Shown in pieces: positions 7,725 through 12,889 of a stretch of 12,889 bases of DNA. Each line of letters begins with the position of its first letter. Within the stretch, counting starts at the first letter, position 1. A program made the position numbers and the translations under genes. Below the pieces are notes generated by a model. It was not told the DNA's origin. It saw only the letters and a list, made by a program, of their open reading frames with translations, and did not search any database. Source of the DNA: Methylococcaceae bacterium UBA7658 (GTDB lineage Bacteria > Pseudomonadota > Gammaproteobacteria > Methylococcales > Methylomonadaceae); NCBI GenBank assembly GCA_002483425.1, contig DLHW01000062.1, positions 1 to 12,889 on the forward strand. The letters are read 5' to 3'.

Positions 7725-8022
7725 AGTCAAATCGTTCTTGTTGCTCCGGCCGGCGGATAATGTTGATAATGGATAGCTTTCAGCTTTAACAGTCTCGGTG
7801 ATGAGACTCATATCGATAATATCCTAGAAGCAAGTGGGATAGGCAAGGAGCAGCCTGAGCGATAAATACATTTCACTGGCGGATGTAATTCACCTCATCG
7901 TAGATGAAAGGCATATGTGCTTAATGCCTGAACCTCTACTTGATGATCCAGACACCCGCAAGGAATATTTCGTCAAAATGACTCATTGCCAAACATCCAA
8001 AACAAGCACCAGAATTAACTAA
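7725..8022 (+). pseudogene. Decayed copy of the C-terminal part of the large flavoprotein
   Basis: Translated pieces match the flavoprotein gene at 460-4152 in the same order and orientation. SQIVLVAPAGG (7725-7757) corresponds to RQTVLLIGGG (residues 1029-1038). NILEASGIGKEQP (7818-7856) corresponds to NILE through GEQP (1109-1126). ISLADVIHLIV (7870-7902) matches ISLADVDHLIV (1127-1137) at 10 of 11 positions. PDTRKEYFV (7948-7974) matches PDTGKEYFV (1191-1199) at 8 of 9. Damage includes stops at 7758 and 7863, a 13-base insertion at 7857-7869 that shifts the frame, and a large deletion removing most of residues 1139-1188, including cysteines 1175 to 1186. A weaker match (FYKV near 7641 to FYRV at 954-957) may extend the relic leftward. 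It is a broken duplicate, not a functional gene. Confidence 0.75.
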
Positions 8023-8076
8023 ATAGCTCAGTAGTTTGGGGTGAAACATAAGCCCCTACAAGCAAGCCTCAATAGA

Positions 8077-8463
8077 TCAATGCAACTCATCATATTTTTC
8101 CTTAAACTCCTTAAATCCGGTCAATGCTTCTTTCATGGCTGCGCCACCGCCTGTTAAATCGCCAGCGTTAAAACTGGTACGGGCTTGCCCCAATTTTTGG
8201 GTAGCTTTCGATTTAATCATCGACAGTTTGCCATTAGCGGTTGAAAACGACTTTTGCACTTGCTTGGCTTCCATCAACATTTCGACAATAACTTTTTGAT
8301 CTTCGCCTTTGTCAAAAGCGGCCACGGCCTTTTCCAGTAGTTCAACCGTTTTGTCGATTGATTTTTTTACGTCTGAAATGCCTTGCATCCCGATAGCAAA
8401 AACGTTGCTACAAATAAAACTTAATATTGCTGTCGTCAGTAGAATTTTGATTGCTTTCATCAT
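8077..8463 (-). CDS. Small exported helical protein, paralogue of 8766-9149
   Basis: A 128-residue precursor begins with a signal peptide (MMKAIKILLTTAILSF...) with a likely cut after VFA near residue 23, so the mature protein is predicted to be periplasmic. The mature part is almost all helix and seems to hold two related units, LLEKAVAAFDKG (about 42-53) and KLGQARTSFNAG (about 91-102), each followed by a second helix (MLMEAKQ and AMKEALTGFKEF). It has no cysteine after the signal peptide, no CxxCH and only one histidine, so it is not a c-type cytochrome. The helix-turn repeats recall the small metal-binding protein SmbP of nitrifiers, but the His-rich motif of SmbP is absent. Function is unknown. 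Two ATGs are adjacent (8463 and 8460), and the Shine-Dalgarno is weak. Strong identity with the upstream neighbour indicates tandem duplication. Confidence 0.75.
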   Translation of the reverse strand: MMKAIKILLTTAILSFICSNVFAIGMQGISDVKKSIDKTVELLEKAVAAFDKGEDQKVIVEMLMEAKQVQKSFSTANGKLSMIKSKATQKLGQARTSFNAGDLTGGGAAMKEALTGFKEFKEKYDELH

Positions 8464-8765
8464 GTATAGCTTATGGTTATATGAACGGTTTAGCTAACGC
8501 GGTAGGGTAAGTTACGTATCCCAACGACAAGATTAATCAATTTTTGTTGGGGCTCACAAACCCACCAACAATCTACATAACCAAACTTACCGGATTAATC
8601 GTTAAAAACGATAACGCTTCAAGCTAGGCCATTCACTAAAAGTTGTATAAGAATTAAAGAATTCTCTAGTTGAGACTTGACTTCGATAAGCTCACCGCGA
8701 ACAAATACGTCTAATCTGTTCGCGGTGAAGCGCGCCACCCTTAATTCAACAGATTGCTGTAAAAA
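8464..8765. other. Spacer between the two small paralogues
   Basis: No gene is seen. The spacer holds two inverted repeats: TTGTTGG (8544-8550) with CCAACAA (8565-8571), and the 12-base arms at 8692-8703 and 8717-8728, described separately. Neither is followed by a T-run in either direction, so neither is a textbook terminator. The promoter of the 8077-8463 gene probably lies near 8470-8540, but no convincing hexamers were found. Confidence 0.4.
8692..8728. repeat. REP-like palindrome with 12-base arms
   Basis: TCACCGCGAACA (8692-8703) and TGTTCGCGGTGA (8717-8728) are perfect inverted arms with a 13-base loop. The flank CTTCGATAAGC (8681-8691) plus the arm resembles the widespread proteobacterial intergenic repeat that reads like TTCGACAAGCTCACCGCGAAC. 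It lies 38 bases downstream of the stop of the gene at 8766-9149 and may stabilise the 3' end of its mRNA. Confidence 0.55.
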
Positions 8766-9149
8766 TCAATGTGTCGCATCATATTTTTCTTTGACTTCTT
8801 TATAGTCAGCCAAAGCGCCCTTTATCAATTCACCGCCACCTTTTAAGTCGCCGTCGTTAAGACTGGTGCGCGCTTGTCCCAGTTTATTAGTGCCCCTTGC
8901 TTTAACAATGGAGATCTTGGCATCTGAAGTCGAAATGGTTTTTTGCAATTGTTTGGCTTCCATCACTAAATCGACCAATACTTTTGGCTCCGCGCCTTTA
9001 TCGAAGGCGGCCGATGCTTCTTCTAATTTTGCGATGGTTTGATCTATCGCCACTTTTACTTCCGCACCACTTTCCGCAAATGCCAAAGAACCGGTCAATA
9101 CGAAGCCGAACAGTGCGATTACTGAAAGTGATTTTATTGTATTCATCAT
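8766..9149 (-). CDS. Small exported helical protein, paralogue of 8077-8463
   Basis: A 127-residue precursor has a signal peptide (MMNTIKSLSVIALFGF...) with a likely cut after AFA near residue 25 and a predicted periplasmic location. The mature chain is all helical and lacks Cys. It shares with its neighbour AAFDKG, MEAKQ followed by QK, KLGQARTS, GDL followed by GGG, and the end KYD, two residues, H. Two helical-hairpin units repeat within the chain, as in SmbP-type proteins but without their histidine repeats. No enzyme or cofactor motif is visible. Unlike the downstream copy it has a good ribosome binding site (AAGAGG) and a plausible promoter, so it may be the better expressed of the two. 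A role as a periplasmic binding or structural bundle is only a guess. Confidence 0.75.
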   Translation of the reverse strand: MMNTIKSLSVIALFGFVLTGSLAFAESGAEVKVAIDQTIAKLEEASAAFDKGAEPKVLVDLVMEAKQLQKTISTSDAKISIVKARGTNKLGQARTSLNDGDLKGGGELIKGALADYKEVKEKYDATH

Positions 9150-9156
9150 GTGTAAA

Positions 9157-9162
9157 CCTCTT
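9157..9162 (-). promoter_or_regulatory. Ribosome binding site for the 8766-9149 gene
   Basis: AAGAGG on the minus strand lies seven bases before the first of two adjacent ATGs (9149). It supports the upstream ATG as start and contrasts with the weak site of the downstream paralogue. Confidence 0.6.
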
Positions 9163-9176
9163 TAATATATTGTTTT

Positions 9177-9205
9177 TTTAGAAAGTATAATTATTTGTTA
9201 GTCAA
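9177..9205 (-). promoter_or_regulatory. Candidate promoter for the 8766-9149 gene
   Basis: On the minus strand TTGACT (9205-9200) matches five of six -35 positions. It is followed after 17 bases by TCTAAA (9182-9177), four of six for -10. The region is strongly AT-rich and the predicted start lies just ahead of the ribosome binding site. The -10 is weak, so the call is tentative. Confidence 0.35.
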
Positions 9206-9491
9206 TAAGCCGGTCTCATTTTCATGTACCCTATTTTTCACCGTTAAAAATCAATCGTGTCCCGTTGAAAATTTTCGGAAAATAGCCGCTGTTTTCAATT
9301 CTAAAGCCAGTGCGCGGCTAAGTCCACGCTTATTCCTCAAGCCTTCAACTGAAACGATAAAGTGATATGAGTGGGATGAGTGGGATGAGTGGGATGGGTA
9401 GAAACCCTGGTTTGGCATCCCGTTCAATAGCGAAGTAATGAAATCTAAAGTATAGTTATCTAAAATTACCTTTAAAGCACGACTGACTACT
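9206..9491. other. Divergent intergenic region before the permease
   Basis: This region separates the minus-strand small protein from the plus-strand permease. It holds overlapping palindromes at 9265-9298 (TTGAAAA with TTTTCAA; inside them GAAAATTTTC at 9267-9276 and ATTTTCGGAAAAT at 9271-9283) and three 9-base tandem repeats at 9369-9395. A possible permease promoter is ATGAAA (9438-9443), 17 bases, TAAAAT (9461-9466). No gene is supported here. Confidence 0.4.
9369..9395. repeat. Three tandem copies of a 9-base unit
   Basis: GAGTGGGAT is repeated three times without change (9369-9377, 9378-9386, 9387-9395), followed by a partial GGGTA. The unit length is a multiple of three, but no supported gene reads through it. 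It is probably a small variable repeat, about 100 bases before the permease start. Confidence 0.7.
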
Positions 9492-10916
9492 ATGGCCCTA
9501 AAAATTTTTCGCACCAAACACGTCAAAGCTTTCGACGATTCGGAAGATAGCCTGCACCGCTGCCTATCGGCTTGGGATCTTACCTTTCTTGGTATCGGTG
9601 CCATCATCGGGACAGGTATCTTTGTGTTAACGGGGATTGCCGCAGCTACCCAAGCTGGCCCCGCCGTCGTTTTATCGTTTGTGATTGCTGGTTTCGCCTG
9701 TGTTTTCGCCGCGCTTTCTTACGCGGAATTGTCCTCCGCCATCGGCGGTTGCGGGAGCGCTTACGGTTATACGTATGCCGCTTTCGGCGAGATGTTCGCT
9801 TTCATCATTGGCTGGAACCTATTGCTTGAATACGGGATTTCCGTTGCAGCCGTTGCTAACGGTTGGTCCGGTTATTTTTGCAATGCCTTATCAGCAATTG
9901 ATTTGGCGCTGCCGGAAGCGTTAACAAAAGCCCCAAAGATGGGCGGCATCATTAATTTACCGGCGTTTTTAATTATTTTGATCCTGATGATTTTATTGAT
10001 TATCGGGGTTAAACAAAGCGCCAAAGCCAATAATGCGATGGTTTTCGTTAAACTAATTACGATCATTATCTTTGTCGGCATTGCCGCATTCAATGTACAC
10101 CCGGAAAACTGGCATCCTTTCATGCCGTACGGTTGGTTCGAACGGCTTCCTGACGGCAAAACCACCGGCGTATTTGCTGGCGCTTCGACCGTTTTCTTTG
10201 CTTATGTGGGTTTCGATGCGGTTTCGACAGCGGCCGAAGAAGCGAAAAACCCGCAAAAAGATTTACCCTTTGGGATCATTAGCTCGCTGGCGTTCTGTAC
10301 GCTGGTTTATATTTTGGTGGCTGGCCTGCTCACCGGTATCGTGCCATACACCGACCTTAACGTCGCATCGCCAGTTGCGCACGCACTCAGCCTCCTCGGT
10401 TTTAATTGGGCATCCGCCTTGATTTCAACGGGCGTCATCTCCGGTTTGACAACCGTTATGCTGGTGCTTTATTACGGGTTGACCCGGATTGTTTACGCCA
10501 TGTCCCGGGATGGTTTGTTATCGCCATTCTTTAGCAAAGTGAATGCACATACCCAGACACCCATACGGATCATCGTCCTTTGCGGGATTCTCATGGCGAT
10601 GATCGCGGGTTTAATGCCCTTGGGCGACCTCGCCGAACTTGTCAATATCGGCACCTTGGCTGCTTTTGCCTTTGTATGCCTTGGCGTCATCATCATGCGG
10701 GTGACCCATCCCGACATGCACCGGCCTTTCCGTTCACCATTTAGCCCCTTATTCCCTATTCTTGGAATGATTTCATGCGGCGGATTAATGGCTTTTTTAC
10801 CGGCGATAACATGGCTGCGATTTATCGTGTGGCTGGTGATTGGATTGATCGTTTATTTCACCTATTCGTTCCATAACAGCCAACTTAACGAGAAAAATAA
10901 GCACATATCTTTGTAA
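9492..10916 (+). CDS. APC-family amino acid permease
   Basis: The product is a 474-residue inner-membrane transporter, predicted to import amino acids by proton coupling. The N-terminus has a short cytoplasmic segment (DSLHRCLSAWDLTFLGIG). TM1 carries the broken-helix motif GAIIGTGIF (36-44), typical of the APC superfamily (LeuT fold). TM6 carries VFFAYVGFDAVSTAAEEAKNP (from 234), where the unwound segment helps bind substrate. About twelve hydrophobic spans can be counted, and the chain ends soon after the last one. The best match in style is the bacterial cationic amino acid transporter (CAT/YfnA/ApcT) group. The exact substrate cannot be assigned. The ATG at 9492 is well placed relative to TM1, although its Shine-Dalgarno is weak. 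The gene appears to be transcribed alone: its upstream neighbour is divergent and its downstream neighbour convergent. Confidence 0.88.
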   Translation: MALKIFRTKHVKAFDDSEDSLHRCLSAWDLTFLGIGAIIGTGIFVLTGIAAATQAGPAVVLSFVIAGFACVFAALSYAELSSAIGGCGSAYGYTYAAFGEMFAFIIGWNLLLEYGISVAAVANGWSGYFCNALSAIDLALPEALTKAPKMGGIINLPAFLIILILMILLIIGVKQSAKANNAMVFVKLITIIIFVGIAAFNVHPENWHPFMPYGWFERLPDGKTTGVFAGASTVFFAYVGFDAVSTAAEEAKNPQKDLPFGIISSLAFCTLVYILVAGLLTGIVPYTDLNVASPVAHALSLLGFNWASALISTGVISGLTTVMLVLYYGLTRIVYAMSRDGLLSPFFSKVNAHTQTPIRIIVLCGILMAMIAGLMPLGDLAELVNIGTLAAFAFVCLGVIIMRVTHPDMHRPFRSPFSPLFPILGMISCGGLMAFLPAITWLRFIVWLVIGLIVYFTYSFHNSQLNEKNKHISL

Positions 10917-10918
10917 AC

Positions 10919-11023
10919 GCCATAGCTCTGCAATTGCTCAAAACCAGCGCTTCGGAAATTGATAACCTCTATCGCTTCTGGGGTCTAAAAACGTTCGCCC
11001 TACTAGGAGCCATTCTCATTTAA
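10919..11023 (+). other. Short protein-like frame after the permease, possible relic
   Basis: A frame different from that of the permease stays open to a TAA at 11021-11023. It reads like protein, with SEIDNLYRFWGLKTF followed by a hydrophobic end (ALLGAILI). It has no start codon of its own outside the permease gene. It may be the tail of a lost gene or chance. Confidence 0.2.
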
Positions 11024-11025
11024 CC

Positions 11026-11072
11026 ATAACCTACTGATTTTAAATGATTTTAAAAAAAATTGGTTATTTTTT
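11026..11072 (+). terminator. Possible terminator after the permease
   Basis: ATAACC (11026-11031) can pair with GGTTAT (11062-11067), which runs into further T residues (to 11071). Between them TTTTAAA (11038-11044) and TTTAAAA (11049-11055) form an inner AT-only stem with a 4-base loop. The structure is AT-rich and therefore weak, but its position between convergent genes and the T-run support it. Confidence 0.4.
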
Positions 11073-11114
11073 AACGTATTAGTTTTTATTGAAAAAATAT
11101 CTTAATTGAGAACA

Positions 11115-11141
11115 GCCTCTAGCGCGGGGAGGCGACCGCCT
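11115..11141 (-). terminator. GC-rich hairpins after sdaA, weak terminator candidate
   Basis: Downstream of sdaA on the minus strand, AGGCG (11130-11134) can pair with CGCCT (11137-11141), or GAGGC (11129-11133) with GCCTC (11115-11119). The two are alternatives because they share bases. No T-run follows directly in the sdaA direction, so an intrinsic terminator is uncertain. Confidence 0.25.
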
Positions 11142-11155
11142 TTCACATTCATCCG

Positions 11156-12535
11156 TCAACATTCGATTAAATTGACTGCGAGTCCGCCGCGCGCGGTTTC
11201 TTTATATTTGGTTTTCATGTCGGCGCCGGTTTCGCGCATGGTCTTGATGACCTTATCGAGCGATACGAAATGCGTACCGTCACCGCGTAAGGCGATACGA
11301 GCGGCATTGATGGCTTTTACCGAACCCATTGCATTGCGTTCGATGCAAGGCACCTGCACTAGGCCACCGACCGGATCGCAAGTCAAGCCGAGATTATGCT
11401 CCATCCCGATTTCGGCGGCGTTTTCGACTTGTTCCGGCGTACCGCCCAAAACTTCAGCTAATGCTCCCGCAGCCATCGAGCAAGCCACGCCGATCTCGCC
11501 TTGGCAACCGACTTCCGCACCGGATAGCGAGGCGTTCTGTTTGTACAAGATGCCAATAGCGGAGGCAGTTAATAAAAACCGGATCACGCCGTCCTCGTTT
11601 GCGCCTTCGCAAAAACGCCAGTAATAATGCATGACTGCCGGAATGATTCCCGCCGCGCCGTTAGTCGGCGCAGTCACAACGCGACCGCCCGCGGCGTTTT
11701 CTTCGCTGACGGACAAGGCAAATAGATTGACCCAATCCAAGGTGCCGGCCGGAACGCCTGGGGTTTGGCGGGGAACGGCGCCGGTCAGTTGCTGGTAAAG
11801 ATTGGCCGCCCGCCGTTTGACTTTCATACCGCCGGGCAAAACGCCTTCTTGATGCAGCCCTCGCTCAACACAGGCTTGCATGACTTGCAATATATGAAGC
11901 AAGCCGCTGCGAATTTCCGCTTCGCTCCGCCAGGCTTTTTCATTTTGCAGCATCAGTTCGCTGACAGGCAGACGATGCCTAGCGCAGAGTTTGAGCAAAT
12001 CATCCCCGGTTTTAAAGGGATAAGGCAGTATTGTATCGTCGTCGGTCAAGCGGTCAGCAGCGGCAGTATCGCCGGTCACGACAAAGCCGCCGCCGACGGA
12101 ATAATAATCGGTTTGTAGTAATTCCTTATTTTCTTTATCGAAGATCCTAAAACGTAAACCGTTGGAATGGTAAGGCAGGACCTTACGGTAAAACTGCAAA
12201 TCCGATTTTTCGTCGAACCGGACTGGACAGCGACTTAACAGGTTGATTTGTCCGCTTAGCCGGATAGCCTCCAGCCTGGATGGGATGATGCCAGGGTCGA
12301 TCAGCTCGGGCGCTTCGCCCTCCAAACCGAGCATAACAGCCTTGTCGGCGCCGTGACCTTTACCGGTAGCGCCTAAAGAGCCGTACAACTCCACCGTAAT
12401 CCGTGCGGTTTTATCGAGAAACCCGGATTGCGCCAGTTTAGCGGCGAACGCCATCGCCGCTCGCATCGGGCCTACCGTATGAGAACTGGAAGGGCCGATG
12501 CCGATTTTAAAAATTTCGAAAGCGCTGATCGCCAT
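11156..12535 (-). CDS. sdaA: L-serine dehydratase (iron-sulfur, single chain)
   Basis: This cytoplasmic enzyme converts L-serine to pyruvate and ammonia (EC 4.3.1.17) with an oxygen-sensitive [4Fe-4S] cluster. The 459 residues match the usual single-chain length. The N-terminal beta domain starts with GIGPSSSHTVGP (12-23), a family hallmark. The C-terminal alpha domain holds the cluster cysteines C344 (GCQGE), C386 (TCDPVGG) and C397 (VPCIER), spaced as in the Legionella enzyme. The very last residue is C459, matching the tail cysteine that in that enzyme occupies the cluster until substrate displaces it. The start at 12535 gives the expected N-terminus, with no strong Shine-Dalgarno. It begins 28 bases after the tolC-like stop on the same strand, so co-transcription is likely. 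In a methanotroph it would drain serine into pyruvate (context inference). Confidence 0.95.
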   Translation of the reverse strand: MAISAFEIFKIGIGPSSSHTVGPMRAAMAFAAKLAQSGFLDKTARITVELYGSLGATGKGHGADKAVMLGLEGEAPELIDPGIIPSRLEAIRLSGQINLLSRCPVRFDEKSDLQFYRKVLPYHSNGLRFRIFDKENKELLQTDYYSVGGGFVVTGDTAAADRLTDDDTILPYPFKTGDDLLKLCARHRLPVSELMLQNEKAWRSEAEIRSGLLHILQVMQACVERGLHQEGVLPGGMKVKRRAANLYQQLTGAVPRQTPGVPAGTLDWVNLFALSVSEENAAGGRVVTAPTNGAAGIIPAVMHYYWRFCEGANEDGVIRFLLTASAIGILYKQNASLSGAEVGCQGEIGVACSMAAGALAEVLGGTPEQVENAAEIGMEHNLGLTCDPVGGLVQVPCIERNAMGSVKAINAARIALRGDGTHFVSLDKVIKTMRETGADMKTKYKETARGGLAVNLIEC

Positions 12536-12563
12536 AATTGCCGTATACGTTGTAAAACTAGGA

Positions 12564-12889
12564 CTATTTGGGTGGCGGAGACTCCATCAATAAACTATTG
12601 ACCAACTCCAGGTCGTTTTGGGTCAAATCGCTGGTTGTTTGTTTCAGCTTGATCGTGTTAATCAAATAGTCGTAACGCGCGCGCGACAAATCGCGTTTGG
12701 CGCGGAAGACGTTGCGTTGTTCGCCGAGTACATCCACCATTGTGCGGATGCCGACCTCGAATCCGGCTTCGGATGCTTCCAATGCGCTGGCGGCAGAATC
12801 CACCGTTGCTTTCAGGGCTTCGATCCGGCCGATATTGGTCGATATGCCACGGAAAGTATTATTGACCTGCCGTTTGACCGAACGCTTGA
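12564..12889 (-). CDS. tolC: TolC-family outer membrane efflux protein, C-terminal part
   Basis: The gene enters from the right edge, so only the last 108 codons are visible. The segment reads through a long helix (RQVNNTFRGISTNIGRIEAL), then ASEAGFEVGIRTMVDVLGEQ, FRAKRDLSRARYDYLIN, and a short tail LTQNDLELVNSLL. These match the final helices of TolC-type channels, where the GYxVGTRTxVDVL and ARYxYLxN blocks are conserved. The protein would be a trimeric outer-membrane exit duct for type I secretion or RND efflux. The GTG at 12803 is internal and is not the start. No partner pump gene is in view. The stop (TAG at 12566-12564) is followed 28 bases later by sdaA. Which TolC-family member it is cannot be settled from this fragment. 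Confidence 0.85.
   Translation of the reverse strand, partial: KRSVKRQVNNTFRGISTNIGRIEALKATVDSAASALEASEAGFEVGIRTMVDVLGEQRNVFRAKRDLSRARYDYLINTIKLKQTTSDLTQNDLELVNSLLMESPPPK

Noticed and set aside
8544..8571. TTGTTGG/CCAACAA hairpin as an intrinsic terminator
   Set aside because: In the direction of the minus-strand genes it is followed by A residues, not T. In the plus direction there is no gene upstream for it to end.
8077..9149. Small exported proteins as cytochrome c' or other c-type cytochromes
   Set aside because: Neither has a CxxCH haem-binding motif, and neither has a cysteine in its mature chain.
9369..9395. Tandem repeats as iterons of a replication origin
   Set aside because: There are only three 9-base copies, and no replication protein gene or DnaA boxes are seen nearby.
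9251..9607. 118-codon minus-strand frame ending in LKTAAIFRKFSTGHD
   Set aside because: It overlaps the well-supported permease start, its middle is a translated tandem repeat (HSSHSSHS), and it has no ribosome binding site or recognised family.
11106..11624. 172-codon plus-strand frame opposite sdaA
   Set aside because: It is antisense to a clear L-serine dehydratase whose catalytic cysteines lie in this stretch, and its composition is that of a complementary-strand shadow.
1..12889. Defence system, CRISPR array or mobile element
   Set aside because: No spaced direct repeats, Cas or restriction genes, transposase, integrase or phage genes are visible. The TPR protein alone is not enough to propose a defence role.

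Overview
The window looks like chromosomal DNA of a gammaproteobacterium. The best guess is a type I methanotroph (Methylococcales), judged from the style of the proteins, the moderate GC content and the REP-like palindromes between genes. No single gene here (for example a methane monooxygenase) proves this, so the assignment is an inference. No tRNA, rRNA, CRISPR array, transposase or prophage gene was seen.

Layout: (1) 1-459, a gene-free upstream region with a well-formed sigma-70 promoter (332-360) and a perfect dyad (386-401) in the leader of the next gene. (2) 460-4152 (+), a very large iron-sulfur flavoprotein. It joins a GltD/NfnB-like half (two [4Fe-4S] clusters, FAD, NAD(P)H) to a PyrK/NfnA-like half (FAD, NAD(H), [2Fe-2S]) behind an unrecognised helical N-terminal domain. 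(3) 4351-6456 (+), a membrane-anchored TPR protein of unknown function, preceded by two mutually exclusive hairpins. (4) 6710-7582 (+), a class I SAM-dependent methyltransferase behind a leader rich in inverted repeats. (5) About 7725-8022 (+), a decayed, frameshifted copy of the C-terminal part of the large flavoprotein. (6) 8077-8463 and 8766-9149 (-), two paralogous small exported helical proteins. (7) 9492-10916 (+), an APC-family amino acid permease. (8) 11156-12535 (-), an iron-sulfur L-serine dehydratase, lying 28 bases downstream of the C-terminal end of a tolC-like gene that runs off the right edge (12564-12889, -).

The genes do not form one obvious pathway. tolC-sdaA is a plausible co-transcribed pair. 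The large flavoprotein and the TPR gene are co-directional but separated by 198 bases with a REP-like element and the hairpin pair. The most unusual items are the single-chain NfnAB-like architecture, the pseudogene relic of its C-terminus 3.6 kb downstream, the overlapping hairpins before the TPR gene, and the pair of small exported proteins.
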